Assembly: GCF_000376105.1 (NCBI RefSeq)
Contig: NZ_AQWM01000023.1
Location: 1 to 62,516 of the forward strand
DNA: 62,516 bases
Reading direction: 5' to 3'
Source: Asticcacaulis benevestitus DSM 16100 = ATCC BAA-896
GTDB lineage: Bacteria > Pseudomonadota > Alphaproteobacteria > Caulobacterales > Caulobacteraceae
Shown here: positions 7,504 through 16,844 of the stretch, piece by piece
Layout of the letters: each line of letters begins with the position of its first letter
How positions within the stretch are numbered: position 1 is the stretch's first letter
Notes under the pieces: model-generated
The model's database searches: none
What the model saw: the letters and a program-made list of their open reading frames with translations, nothing else
Told to the model about the DNA's origin: nothing
Made by a program: the position numbers and the translations under genes

Positions 7504-10275
7504 ATGTCAAATCATAACAAATGGCTTCTGACGGGCGTAGCCCTCGGCGCCATGAGCCTGTCCATGCTGTCCATGCTGTCCACCGCCACCCAGGCGCAGG
7601 AGGCTGACGCCGCCGTCTCGGCACCCGCCGATGAGGCCATCCAGGAGGTCGTGGTGCGTGGCTTCCGCAAGTCGCTCGGCATGGCGCGCAAACTCAAAAA
7701 AGAGTCCAATATCACCGCCGACAGCATCGTGGCGGAAGACATGGCCAAGTTCCCCGATCTCAACCTGGCGGAATCGCTGCAGCGCCTGCCGGGCGTGGCG
7801 ATCAACCGCGAAGGTGGCGAAGGCCGCCGCGTAAGCTTGCGCGGTCTCGGTCCTGATTTCACCCGCGTGCAACTGAACGGCATGGAAGTGCTTGGCAATG
7901 TCGACTCGCCGATGGACAGCCGTGGCCAGACCTCGCGCGACCGCGCCTTTGACTTCAATATCTTTGCTTCCGATCTTTTCAGCCGCGTTGATGTCAATAA
8001 GTCGTTCTCGGCTGAGCAGGACGAAGGCGGCATGGCCGGCACGGTCGGCCTCTATACGTCGAAGCCTTTCAACTACAGGGGCCAGAAGGCGGCCTTTTCG
8101 CTGCAGGGCGGCACCAACTCGTCGACTAAGGATTTCCAGCCGCGCGTCGCCGGTATGTATTCTTATAACTGGAATGACAAGTTCGGTATCCTCGTCTCGC
8201 TGGCCTATGGTAAACGCAAGACCGAAGAGCAGGGTTACAACACCTATGGCGCCGGCACCCAGAAAGCCACGGCCGCCAACGTCGCCAATCTGAGCGCGGC
8301 CGATCGGGCCAAGGCGATGAACGGCGAACTGATCTTCCAGCGCGGCAACCGTCTGTCGGTCTGGGGTTCCGATCAGGAGCGCCTCGGCCTGACCACGGCC
8401 CTGCAATGGCGCCCCGTCGAGACCCTGACCCTGACGCTTGATGGCCTCTATGGTAAGTTCACCAACGACCGCAGCGAAAACCATCTGGCGACACGCGGTT
8501 CGGTCGGCTCGACCATCCTCGGCACGTCGATGGCGCATTCCGGTAAGCCGGCCTCGGCTTTTGCCGCGCCCAGCCTGGTGTCGATCCAGTATGACAAGTA
8601 CAATTCGGTTATCTATGCTGACGTTAACAACACTGTTTTTGCCACTGAGACCCGTCGTCAGGAAACTGAAAGCACCTTTAACCAGGTGGTGCTGACCGGT
8701 GAGTGGAAGCCGACCGACAAGCTGACCATCGATGGTCACATCGGCAAGGAAACCTCCGACTACGATATCCCCATCTCGGACAAGTTCTACACCGAAGCGT
8801 TTGGAGGCCTGATCACCGACTACCGCGTCAGTTCCTACGAGGCGCACAACACCTACAAGTGGGATACGACCGACCCGAACAACTACCGCGCCCACGAAAT
8901 TGACTTCTCATCCACCTACCAGACCACTGAACTGGAAAACGCTGAACTCAATGGCGCCTACGCCTTTAGTGACAACCTGACCCTGAAGGCCGGCGCTTCT
9001 TATCGCGGCTTTACCAATTCCGGTGTTCAGTACACCAACGACGACGTGAAAAAGGCCGAATGGGAAAACGGCACCTGGGGCACCGGGCCCGACGACAAGG
9101 TCAATGCCTATTATAAGATTTTCGACCAGCATAAAGACCAGTCGTGGCTGATCGTCGACTGGGACAAGGCGCTCGACTATTACGACGTCACGCGCACGGT
9201 GAACCGAGTCAACTCTTCGGCTTATGAGGTCAAAGAAGACACCAGCGCCGCCTACCTGCAACTCGACTGGCGTACGAGCCTCTTTGGCAAGACCTTGCGC
9301 GGAAATGCCGGCGTGCGCGGTTATGAGACAGAACTGACCACATCGGGCTTCATGAACGTGCCCGATAAGGCTAATCCGGGCAAGACCAAGAGCGTGCCTG
9401 CCGTTTCTCAGCAAACCTATTCCGGCACCTTGCCAGCGTTTAACGCTGTGCTGGAAATCTCCGACAACTTCCAGATCCGGGCCGCCGCGGCACAAAACAT
9501 CAACCGTCCGTCCCTTGGGTCATATGCTCTGAATGGCTCGGTCAGCGACGACAACGGTTTCGTCAAGGTCACGACCGGCAATCCTAACCTGACCCCCTAT
9601 ACTTCGGATGAGTTCGACCTGTCGGGAGAATGGTACTTCGGGCGCGTCGGCATGATCACCGCCGGTGTATTCCACAAAAAAATCGATGGCTTTATCGTCA
9701 CTCAAACCCTGAAAAATGTGCCTTATTCGGTTACGGGACTGGCTGATAATCTGGCATCGGGTGTGGTTCAGACGACAAATGTCAACGAGTATACCCGTCC
9801 GATCAACCTGACCAGCGCCAAACTGAACGGTCTGGAAGTCAGCGCCCAGACCGACTTCTTCTTCCTGCCGGCGCCGTTCAACAATATGGGCGTGGTGGCC
9901 AACGCCACCTTTATCGACTCGGAGACGGGTAGTGGCCCAAGCAAGAGCCCGATCTATGGCATGTCGGACGTCAACCATAACGTGACGCTTTATTATGAAA
10001 CTTCGACATGGGGCGCGCGCGTATCGTCGAACTTCCGCTCGGACTACACGATCGACAGCGGAGGTTTCAACTCGACCCAGTATATCGACGCCGCGGCCTT
10101 CTATCAGGTCACGCCGAAGATCCGCCTGACCATCGATGCGATCAACCTGACGGACGAGCGCGAAGAACAGTACAACAGCTTCAACAACGGTTATGGCGAA
10201 GCCGGCGCCCGTCGCCTGTGGAATTCCACCACCAGCGGCCGCACCGTCTTCGTCGGAGCGAACCTGCAGTTCTAA
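7504..10275 (+). CDS. TonB-dependent receptor, Xanthomonas/Caulobacter (TIGR01782) type
   Basis: 923 residues. Signal peptide ends near ATQAQ/EA. The plug begins with EVVVRGFRKSL, continues with MAKFPDLNLAESLQRLPGVAI, RRVSLRGLGPDFTRVQLNG and the long NIFASDLFSRVDVNKSFSA segment, and then GGMAGTVGLYTSKPF. All are diagnostic of this receptor class, abundant in oligotrophic Caulobacterales and usually tied to complex carbohydrate uptake. The barrel ends in GANLQF with terminal Phe. Start at 7504 is supported by GGAG 8 nt upstream and by the signal peptide; an in-frame ATG at 7396 would add 36 residues without leader features. A strong terminator follows. It faces an exported PI-PLC-like enzyme across a shared upstream region; the ligand is unknown. 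Confidence 0.95.
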   Translation: MSNHNKWLLTGVALGAMSLSMLSMLSTATQAQEADAAVSAPADEAIQEVVVRGFRKSLGMARKLKKESNITADSIVAEDMAKFPDLNLAESLQRLPGVAINREGGEGRRVSLRGLGPDFTRVQLNGMEVLGNVDSPMDSRGQTSRDRAFDFNIFASDLFSRVDVNKSFSAEQDEGGMAGTVGLYTSKPFNYRGQKAAFSLQGGTNSSTKDFQPRVAGMYSYNWNDKFGILVSLAYGKRKTEEQGYNTYGAGTQKATAANVANLSAADRAKAMNGELIFQRGNRLSVWGSDQERLGLTTALQWRPVETLTLTLDGLYGKFTNDRSENHLATRGSVGSTILGTSMAHSGKPASAFAAPSLVSIQYDKYNSVIYADVNNTVFATETRRQETESTFNQVVLTGEWKPTDKLTIDGHIGKETSDYDIPISDKFYTEAFGGLITDYRVSSYEAHNTYKWDTTDPNNYRAHEIDFSSTYQTTELENAELNGAYAFSDNLTLKAGASYRGFTNSGVQYTNDDVKKAEWENGTWGTGPDDKVNAYYKIFDQHKDQSWLIVDWDKALDYYDVTRTVNRVNSSAYEVKEDTSAAYLQLDWRTSLFGKTLRGNAGVRGYETELTTSGFMNVPDKANPGKTKSVPAVSQQTYSGTLPAFNAVLEISDNFQIRAAAAQNINRPSLGSYALNGSVSDDNGFVKVTTGNPNLTPYTSDEFDLSGEWYFGRVGMITAGVFHKKIDGFIVTQTLKNVPYSVTGLADNLASGVVQTTNVNEYTRPINLTSAKLNGLEVSAQTDFFFLPAPFNNMGVVANATFIDSETGSGPSKSPIYGMSDVNHNVTLYYETSTWGARVSSNFRSDYTIDSGGFNSTQYIDAAAFYQVTPKIRLTIDAINLTDEREEQYNSFNNGYGEAGARRLWNSTTSGRTVFVGANLQF

Positions 10276-10297
10276 GATTCAAAACCTGACTGAAAGA

Positions 10298-10328
10298 AAC
10301 TCCTCCTGGTGACAGGAGGAGTTTTTTT
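10298..10328 (+). terminator. Rho-independent terminator after the receptor
   Basis: AACTCCTCCT / AGGAGGAGTT form a perfect 10-bp stem around GGTGAC, followed by seven T. It begins 22 bp after the receptor stop codon. Confidence 0.93.
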
Positions 10329-10366
10329 GTCTGGAGATGCGTGAACACTTGGCCTAATCAGTCAGG

Positions 10367-11509
10367 ATGCAAAGTGACATCGACCCGTTCCGCGCCATCG
10401 AGATCAGCCGTCTGGCGCACAGCCTGAAGGCCGAAGGCCGCTCGATCATTCATATGGAATTCGGCCAGCCCTCGACCGGCGCGCCGCAGGCCGCCATCAA
10501 GGTGGCACATGAGGTGCTCGATAGCGATGGTCTTGGCTACTGGGAGAGCCCGGAGCTAAAGCAGCGTCTGGCGCGGCACTATCTTGATACCTACGGCGTC
10601 AACGTCGAGCCCGAACAGTTTATCCTGACCTGCGGCGCCTCGCCGGCGCTGGTGCTGGCGCTGATCTCCAGCTTTTCGCCCGGTCAGCGCGTCGCCTTGG
10701 CGCGTCCCGGCTATGTCGCCTATCGCAATTCACTCAAGGCGCTGCATCTGCAGCCGGTCGAAATCCCGTGCGACGCTGCCATGCGCTTCCAGCTTACCGC
10801 CGAAAGCCTGGCCGCGCTCGATCCGGCGCCGGATGGTGTGATCATAGCCAGTCCGGCCAATCCGACGGGCACCATCCTGCCGGCGGATGAACTGGCGGCG
10901 ATCGCCGAAGTCTGCCGTGCGCGCGGCATCCGCATCATTTCCGATGAGATTTACCATGGTCTGAGCTATGTCGGACCGGCGCATTCCATGCTCGAATTCG
11001 CGCCCGAAGCACTGGTGGTCAACAGTTTCTCCAAATATTTCAGCATGGTGGGCTGGCGGTTGGGCTGGCTGCTGGTGCCGAAACACCATGTGCATCGTGC
11101 CCGCGCCTTTGTCGGCAACCTGTTCCTCACCGCGCCTTCGCTCAGCCAGCACGCCGGTGTGGCGGCACTTGACAGCCATGACGAATTACAGGGCCATGTC
11201 GCTGTCTATACCCGTAACCGCGAGCTGTTGTTGGCGGCTCTGCCGGCGATGGGCCTGACCACCATCGCGCCGCCCGATGGCGCATTTTACGTCTATGCCA
11301 GCATCATCCACCTGACAGACGACAGTCTGGAATTCTGCAAGCGCTTGCTGCTGGAAACGGGCGTGGCCACCGCGCCCGGCGTCGATTTCGATCCGGACGA
11401 GGGCCGCCACTTCATCCGCTTCAGCTTCGCGGTCTCGACGCCGGAGATCGAAGAGGCGATCCGCCGTCTGACGGCCTATTTCACCTCTATAAACACCGGA
11501 TTGGCGTAG
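10367..11509 (+). CDS. Class I/II PLP-dependent aminotransferase
   Basis: 380 residues, a fold-type I aminotransferase that moves an amino group between an amino acid and a 2-oxo acid in the cytoplasm. Visible landmarks are the substrate-side HMEFGQPSTGAP, SPANPTGTI with the cofactor-contacting Asn near 165, SDEIYHGLSY with Asp193 and Tyr196, and VNSFSKYFSMVGWRLGW with the Schiff-base Lys223. FIRFSF near the end supplies the carboxylate-binding Arg. It belongs to the broad aspartate/aromatic/alanine group, and the exact substrate cannot be read. It lies alone after the receptor terminator. Its last 34 bp overlap the 3' end of the convergent metallohydrolase gene. Confidence 0.9.
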   Translation: MQSDIDPFRAIEISRLAHSLKAEGRSIIHMEFGQPSTGAPQAAIKVAHEVLDSDGLGYWESPELKQRLARHYLDTYGVNVEPEQFILTCGASPALVLALISSFSPGQRVALARPGYVAYRNSLKALHLQPVEIPCDAAMRFQLTAESLAALDPAPDGVIIASPANPTGTILPADELAAIAEVCRARGIRIISDEIYHGLSYVGPAHSMLEFAPEALVVNSFSKYFSMVGWRLGWLLVPKHHVHRARAFVGNLFLTAPSLSQHAGVAALDSHDELQGHVAVYTRNRELLLAALPAMGLTTIAPPDGAFYVYASIIHLTDDSLEFCKRLLLETGVATAPGVDFDPDEGRHFIRFSFAVSTPEIEEAIRRLTAYFTSINTGLA

Positions 11510-12840
11510 ACCCACAGGTCGGGCCAAGGGTTTTCGCCGATCGGATCTTCCTTTGGTTCCTGTTCGTCGGTCGATGTGCCGCGCAGGCGGATATAAACGC
11601 TTCTGCGGGCCGTGAAGCTGTAGCTAAGCGTGATGATCTCGCCGTTCTGTTGCCAGTCGGCAGACGTAAAACACCTGACCACGCGGGTGGTCGGATGGCT
11701 GTCAGCGGGCTTCCCGGTGATATCGCCCATGATCAGGTCGACGCGCTTCAGGGCCGGCTTATCACCATGGGCGTTGCTACCGGCCGGATCGCGCAGGCGG
11801 ACCTTCACCGTTACTGTCTGGCCAGGCTTGACCTTGGCCGTGCCGCCGATATCGGCACCGGAGGCATTCATATTCAGTTCGCTGACCAGATCGCCGGTGG
11901 TGACGAAAACCCGGCCATGGCGCAGACCGTCCAGAATATCCTGGGGCGTGCGGCGTGCCAGAACCCAGGTCTTGGCGTATTGACCGGGCCAGAAATCTTC
12001 GCCGCCATCGGCGATATTGCGGTGCGAATCCGACGACGCTGTGATCCAGAAGCGCCGGCCTTCGCTCAGCAGACCGTCCCAGACGCCACCGACTGTGGCG
12101 GTCATGGCATCGAAGCCGCCGAAGGTTGGTGATTTGACGTAGTAACCGCGTTTGCGCAGGGTTTCCGGTGTGATGCCCGGTTTGAGCGATGTGCCCTGAT
12201 GGCCGGGCGCGCCTTCCATGCCGACGGCGATTTCCGGCGCAGTATCATTCCAGGCGCGCAGTTCGGCTGGCGTATGGCCGTTATAGTCGGTCAGGCCATT
12301 GGCGGAACGCGACGGATGGTTGGCGATCACCAGCGCTTCGGGTGTCAGTGTGCGCATCTCGTGCAGCATGTTGAGCATCTTCGCCGTGGTGTCGCGCGCG
12401 GGATCATCGACCTCGTCCTTGGCGTAGGCGCTCTCCAGATGGCGCAAGGTCTCGCGCTCCCGGCTGTCCAGCGGCATGATCAGGCTGGCGTGGTCACCGC
12501 CGGGTGTGTCTAGTTCCATGCCGTAGAACTGAATGACCTCAGGCACGGAGACCCGCGCCGCCACCAGTTCCGGCCAGGTCTGTTCGAAGCGCTGCTTTGA
12601 CAAGTTAAGGCCGCCGTGATCGATCGCCGCCATCCATGACAGGCCATAGGTGCGCGCCATCTCGGCATTCCTGGCCATGGGATAGATGCCATCTGTGCCC
12701 AGTGTGTAGACGCCGTCTTTGTAGCGGCCGGAATAGCGGCTGTGGACATGGTGATCGCCGGCCAGCCACTGGCGCTCTTCAGCGTGGGCCGTCATGGCCA
12801 TCAGGGAAGCGCCCACCAGCGCGATCATCAAACGGGACAT
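11476..12840 (-). CDS. Exported PHP-domain metallohydrolase, CehA/McbA family
   Basis: 454 residues with a Sec signal peptide (SLMAMTAHA/EE). The mature N-terminus shows the PHP metal-binding pattern GDHHVHSRYS, then AAIDHGG, VIANHPSR and TASSDSHRN, spaced as in the CehA/McbA group of PHP phosphoesterases and esterases. The last ~150 residues form a beta-rich accessory domain (GQTVTVKVRLRDP..., RRSVYIRLRG). Characterised relatives hydrolyse carbamate pesticides, but most family members have unknown periplasmic substrates, so no specific reaction is claimed. It lies 112 bp downstream of the racemase gene on the same strand and may be a fourth operon member. Its 3' end overlaps the convergent aminotransferase gene by 34 bp. 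Confidence 0.85.
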   Translation of the reverse strand: MSRLMIALVGASLMAMTAHAEERQWLAGDHHVHSRYSGRYKDGVYTLGTDGIYPMARNAEMARTYGLSWMAAIDHGGLNLSKQRFEQTWPELVAARVSVPEVIQFYGMELDTPGGDHASLIMPLDSRERETLRHLESAYAKDEVDDPARDTTAKMLNMLHEMRTLTPEALVIANHPSRSANGLTDYNGHTPAELRAWNDTAPEIAVGMEGAPGHQGTSLKPGITPETLRKRGYYVKSPTFGGFDAMTATVGGVWDGLLSEGRRFWITASSDSHRNIADGGEDFWPGQYAKTWVLARRTPQDILDGLRHGRVFVTTGDLVSELNMNASGADIGGTAKVKPGQTVTVKVRLRDPAGSNAHGDKPALKRVDLIMGDITGKPADSHPTTRVVRCFTSADWQQNGEIITLSYSFTARRSVYIRLRGTSTDEQEPKEDPIGENPWPDLWVYANPVFIEVK

Positions 12841-12952
12841 GGACTTCCTTGGATAGAAAATGGAAGCTTTAGGCCGCGCCTGTTACAGCTATGTGACGCG
12901 TCATAGCAAACGCAGCGCCAAGCCCGCATGGCCAAGGCTAAATCTCAGTTGA

Positions 12953-14260
12953 TCAAGTGGCAGGTCGTGTGTCGTCTTTGGCAAGCGCACTTGGTTTAAG
13001 CACACGGGGCAAGGCGGCACCCAATATGCCGAGCATCTCAGGGCCATAGGCCGAACCGTTGGCTTCGAATTCAGCCTGGGTGATGCGCTCGTTGCCTTGC
13101 GCGCCGAAGAGCACGACCTCATCGTCCAGATGCAGCGCATTCGTTCGGTCGGTCACATCGACCATCATGGTGTTCATTGTCACCCGTCCAACGACGGGGA
13201 ACCGCCGGCCGCCGATCAGTACCTCGGTATGGTTCCGGCCTTCGGCAGGAAATTCGGCTCTGTTGGCATGGCTGAAACCGCGCCGGTAGCCGTCCGAATA
13301 ACCGAGCGGAATATTGGCGAGCCAGCTTTCCCGTGCCAGCCGATAGGTGCGGTCATAGTTGACTGTCTGGCCTGCCGGATAATGGTTGATCGCGGCAACC
13401 CGGGACTTGATCGTCATGGTGGGGAGATAGGCATTTGTCTTTACAGAACCAGGATCGCCGTAGAGAAGCCCGCCGACGCGCACCATGTCCAGCCATGTGT
13501 CCCGGTGCTCCAGGGTCGCAAAGCTGTTCGCCGTGTGGCGCGTCAGCTTGCCGGACTTCACGCCCTGAGCGTTCAGCCAGGCCAGATCAGCATGATAATG
13601 TTGCAACTGACCAAGAATGTCGGCAGCGTCCTCACTGGGATAGTGGGTCATGGCGCCCGCTATCCGAAGTTTGTCACATGAGATGACACTCCGTGCATCA
13701 CTTTGGCCATAGTCCGTGGAAAGCTCCACGCCGTTTCGTGACATACCACCGCTGTTGAGCGCCAGATGTACGGGCAGGCTGGCTGGCCTAGTCTGCCTTT
13801 TTGCCAGGGCCTGAAGGAAGGCGGCGGAATCAGGATTGCCGATCAACTCTTCTATGGCGAAGGGCAGTCCATCCTGCATCTCGTCAGGTGTTGCCGTGCG
13901 CACCCGGATCAGACGGCCCTGATAGCCGAGTTCGCGGGCGACCCGGGCTTCATCATTGGACGTGATGGCGACATCGCTGATGCGCTTCTTAATGATGGAT
14001 GGCATCAAAAGCGCGATACCGTTGCCATAGGCATCCGCCTTCATGACGGCGCAAAGGCGCACATGACCGAGCAAGCCATTAACAGTGTCGATATTGGCCT
14101 CGAACGCATCGGCGTCGATTTCAATCCAGCCGTTGCGGCGTCTGGCCTGTTCCAGGGTCAGGCCAGAATTGTTGGCGGAGAGAACCGGCGCGGCAGCGGC
14201 GCGCACCGCCGTTAGCGCAGTGAGCCCCGTCACCCCCGCCAGAAAGGATCGTCTCTGCAT
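12953..14260 (-). CDS. bsr: Tat-exported broad-specificity amino-acid racemase (alanine racemase family)
   Basis: 435 residues. The N-terminus MQRRSFLAGVTGLTALTAV is a twin-arginine signal ending near AAAAP. The enzyme is a fold-type III PLP racemase: AVMKADAYGNG holds the Schiff-base Lys74, followed by LALNSGGMSRNG, the dimer-contributed tyrosine segment PLGYSDGYRR and VGRVTMNTMMVDV. Two of these differ from housekeeping Alr in the way periplasmic Bsr enzymes do: LNSGGMSRNG replaces the usual TGMxRLG region, and Asn replaces Asp in the GRVxMD motif. Bsr enzymes racemise Lys, Arg, Ala and other residues in the periplasm. Its start shares one base with the stop of the deacylase gene (TAATG), so the two are translationally coupled. 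Broad specificity is inferred from motifs, not shown. Confidence 0.85.
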   Translation of the reverse strand: MQRRSFLAGVTGLTALTAVRAAAAPVLSANNSGLTLEQARRRNGWIEIDADAFEANIDTVNGLLGHVRLCAVMKADAYGNGIALLMPSIIKKRISDVAITSNDEARVARELGYQGRLIRVRTATPDEMQDGLPFAIEELIGNPDSAAFLQALAKRQTRPASLPVHLALNSGGMSRNGVELSTDYGQSDARSVISCDKLRIAGAMTHYPSEDAADILGQLQHYHADLAWLNAQGVKSGKLTRHTANSFATLEHRDTWLDMVRVGGLLYGDPGSVKTNAYLPTMTIKSRVAAINHYPAGQTVNYDRTYRLARESWLANIPLGYSDGYRRGFSHANRAEFPAEGRNHTEVLIGGRRFPVVGRVTMNTMMVDVTDRTNALHLDDEVVLFGAQGNERITQAEFEANGSAYGPEMLGILGAALPRVLKPSALAKDDTRPAT

Positions 14261-15816
14261 TATTGCCCCTCCCGCTTCAGAAACTCTCCGGGATAGTTGC
14301 CGGTCGTCTGAGCCTTGCGATACACCAGCACGCCATTCACCATCACATCGGAAACACCGACGGCCAGGGCGCCCGGAGCCTCCACCGTGGCGCGGTCTGC
14401 GATCTGATCGGGATCAAACAACACCAGATCGGCCTTGTAGCCCGGACGGATCAGGCCACGTCCCTTCAGGCCGACATTCTCCGCCGCCAGCGAGGTCATC
14501 TTGCGGATCGCCTCGGGCAAGGTGAGCCGGTGCTGCTCTCGAACGTAAACCCGCAGCATCTTGGCAAAGGCGCCGGCGCCGCGCGGATGGCGCGAAACGA
14601 TCATCCCGTCCGAACAGAGATTGCTGTAAGGCCAGGCAATGAAGTCAGCGACATCTTCCGGAGCCATCGCCGTGCCGATCACCGCTTCGACAGGTTCTAT
14701 GCCGGGGTGGGCCGATCTCCAGGCCTCAGCGGTCTGGATCAGCCAGAGGTAGGTGGCGGCCGGCTCCTCGTGTCGCTGCACCGAGATCTCGGCGATGGTA
14801 TGCCCCACCAATGACGGGGCGGGCGCGTAGACGCCAAGCCGCATGCCCTCAGGCGTTGTGAGGTGGGTCAGGGCGAAGCGCGCTGCCGAAAGATCGGTGA
14901 AATCGCGCTTGGGAAACAAGACCGTCAGGGTCGACTGCCAATATTCGTAGGGGTAGACGTCGGCCGTGACCTTGATGCCGCGCGCACGCGCGGCGTCGAG
15001 TTTGGCCAGCACAGCCTTGGCGTCGCCCCAGCGATCGACGATTCCCAGCTTGAGATGGGAAATCTGGACCGGGATGCCGGTCTTTGCCCCTATGTCGAGC
15101 AACTCATCAAGCGCCGCATCGAAAGCCGTGTCTTCGCTACGCATATGGCTGATGTAGCGGCCACCGTCGTCGGCCGCCGTTTGGGCCAGTGCCACCACTT
15201 CGTCGTGGTTTGAGTAGATGCCGGGATCATATTCCAGGCCCGTCGAGAGCCCGAGAGATCCGGCCTTCATGTCCAGGTCGAGCAGGCTTTGCATTGCCTG
15301 TATCTCCGACACGGTGGCCACCCTTTTGTAATTCTGGCCCATCACCTGAGACCGCAGATATCCATGGCCGGTATAGGCCGCCACGTTCACCGCTGCGGGG
15401 CGCGTCGTGAATTGCTTCGAAATGTCGGCAAAAGCGCCCGAACTCTCGCCGTCCTGACCGACAACAATCGTCGTTACGCCCTCCGCCAATAACTGCGGCA
15501 TGGCGCGGTCCGCGTAATCGCCGCGATCATGATGGCTGTGGCTGTCGATGAAGCCAGGCGCCAGTGCCAGCCCCTTCGCCTCGATCACGGTTTCCCCTTT
15601 GTGGGGGCGCAGTTTGCCGATGGCGACTATGCGATCATTCTCAACCCTCACAGATTCCTGCCTGGCAGGGGCGCCGGAACCGTCATAGACCATGGCGCCT
15701 GTAATCAGGGTAGAGGCTCCTGCGGGGGCGCCTAACAGAAGAAATGCCGCGGCGGCGAGCCCGGACCCTCTCAGCATGGCGGAACGCGAAAAGACGTGCA
15801 AAGGCAGGGCCATCAT
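14260..15816 (-). CDS. Exported N-acyl-D-amino-acid deacylase (D-aminoacylase)
   Basis: 518 residues, amidohydrolase superfamily. A Sec-type leader (GLAAAAFLLLGAPAGA/S) precedes ITGAMVYDGSGAPA, the typical start of the small beta domain. The metal site appears as PGFIDSHSHHDRG, with further ligands expected around QISHLKLG and in SDGMIVSRHPRGAGAF near residues 405-425. The C-terminal KMTSLAAENVGLKGRG and GYKADLVLFDPD return to the beta domain. The segment order fits D-aminoacylases, which free D-amino acids from N-acyl forms; some relatives act on N-terminally blocked dipeptides. Its start overlaps the cyanophycinase stop by 4 bp (ATGA) and its stop overlaps the racemase start by 1 bp, so all three proteins are probably made in fixed ratio. 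Confidence 0.87.
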   Translation of the reverse strand: MMALPLHVFSRSAMLRGSGLAAAAFLLLGAPAGASTLITGAMVYDGSGAPARQESVRVENDRIVAIGKLRPHKGETVIEAKGLALAPGFIDSHSHHDRGDYADRAMPQLLAEGVTTIVVGQDGESSGAFADISKQFTTRPAAVNVAAYTGHGYLRSQVMGQNYKRVATVSEIQAMQSLLDLDMKAGSLGLSTGLEYDPGIYSNHDEVVALAQTAADDGGRYISHMRSEDTAFDAALDELLDIGAKTGIPVQISHLKLGIVDRWGDAKAVLAKLDAARARGIKVTADVYPYEYWQSTLTVLFPKRDFTDLSAARFALTHLTTPEGMRLGVYAPAPSLVGHTIAEISVQRHEEPAATYLWLIQTAEAWRSAHPGIEPVEAVIGTAMAPEDVADFIAWPYSNLCSDGMIVSRHPRGAGAFAKMLRVYVREQHRLTLPEAIRKMTSLAAENVGLKGRGLIRPGYKADLVLFDPDQIADRATVEAPGALAVGVSDVMVNGVLVYRKAQTTGNYPGEFLKREGQ

Positions 15817-16844
15817 GGTGCTACGGCCTCATCGCTCGAAAGAACCATCTTTCCGCCGCTGACAGAGTAGTAGCGATCAAAAGACGGACGCTCGACCTTG
15901 CCCTCGGGCAGATGAAGCAGGGATTGGTGACCAATGCCGATAACATGGATGCGGGGCACTTCCAGCGGACCGGGCTTGTTGGGTACGCGCAATGAGGCGC
16001 CATCCACCAGCCAGGCGCCGCCGTCTGCCTCAGTGGCATAGATGCGTGCTGTACCGTCCGGTTCGACGGCGAGGGCCGCACTTTCGTCGACGCCAAGGCC
16101 CAATAACGGGGGGGCGTTGGCCGGTCGACCGAGTTGCGCCTTGGCCAGAAACGCAAACAGTCGGCCCAGTCGGTCGCGTTCCTTGAAATGGGTGTCGGTC
16201 AGCACACCCTTGAGCAGGGTGAGATGGAGGAAATCGCCTTCGATCGTGTTACGGGCGCTAAAAGGATCCGCCAGACCTTCAGGTGAGGTCAGGCTGGTGC
16301 TGTCCATGCAGCCATAGAGCATTTCCCCCAACATCGCGAGACCCGCGCTGGTGCCGGCGAGCGGCTTTCCGGCCAAGACATGTGCGTCCATAATGTCAGC
16401 GACCGGCGTACCGCGCCACATTTTGACATAGTCCGACTGGTCACCGCCTGAGATGAAGATGCCATCCGCGCGCTTCAGGGCGTCAATGACTTTCGGATCG
16501 TAGGCCGCGTCGCGAGTCTTGAACACGAAGGTTTCCGCGGAAAGGATGCCACCGACCTCGCGCTTGAATTCCTTGCCGATTTCGGGACCGTAAGCCGCGC
16601 TCAGGATAACGATATGACCATGTCCGGCCTTGGCGAAAAACCACTTCATGGCATCGATGTTTCGATCGCCACCACCCATGAGTAGCAGGCCGCCCGATAC
16701 CGGATCCGGAGTCGGCGTTTTCAAATCGCCCAGTTCATAATGTTTATAGCCGGTGGGCCTTGCCTGTGCTGTGAGCGTTCCTATAAAACTGGCAGCTAAG
16801 CAGGCGACAATCGCCATCAGAACCCGGGTGTGGGGTTTAAGCAT
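15813..16844 (-). CDS. Exported cyanophycinase (peptidase S51)
   Basis: 343 residues with a Sec signal peptide (ACLAASFIGTLTAQA/RP). Cyanophycinases cut the Asp-Arg storage polymer cyanophycin to beta-Asp-Arg dipeptides. The family motifs are in order: GGLLLMGGGD (51-60), ISGGDQSDYV near 131, GTSAG with nucleophile Ser166, and DTHFKERDRLGRL (217-229), which in the family contains the active-site His. The leader marks it as the extracellular/periplasmic (CphE-like) type used by bacteria that feed on cyanophycin rather than store it, and no cyanophycin synthetase is in the window. First gene of the operon with the deacylase and racemase. Three 21-bp-spaced repeats lie 59-113 bp upstream. Confidence 0.9.
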   Translation of the reverse strand: MLKPHTRVLMAIVACLAASFIGTLTAQARPTGYKHYELGDLKTPTPDPVSGGLLLMGGGDRNIDAMKWFFAKAGHGHIVILSAAYGPEIGKEFKREVGGILSAETFVFKTRDAAYDPKVIDALKRADGIFISGGDQSDYVKMWRGTPVADIMDAHVLAGKPLAGTSAGLAMLGEMLYGCMDSTSLTSPEGLADPFSARNTIEGDFLHLTLLKGVLTDTHFKERDRLGRLFAFLAKAQLGRPANAPPLLGLGVDESAALAVEPDGTARIYATEADGGAWLVDGASLRVPNKPGPLEVPRIHVIGIGHQSLLHLPEGKVERPSFDRYYSVSGGKMVLSSDEAVAP

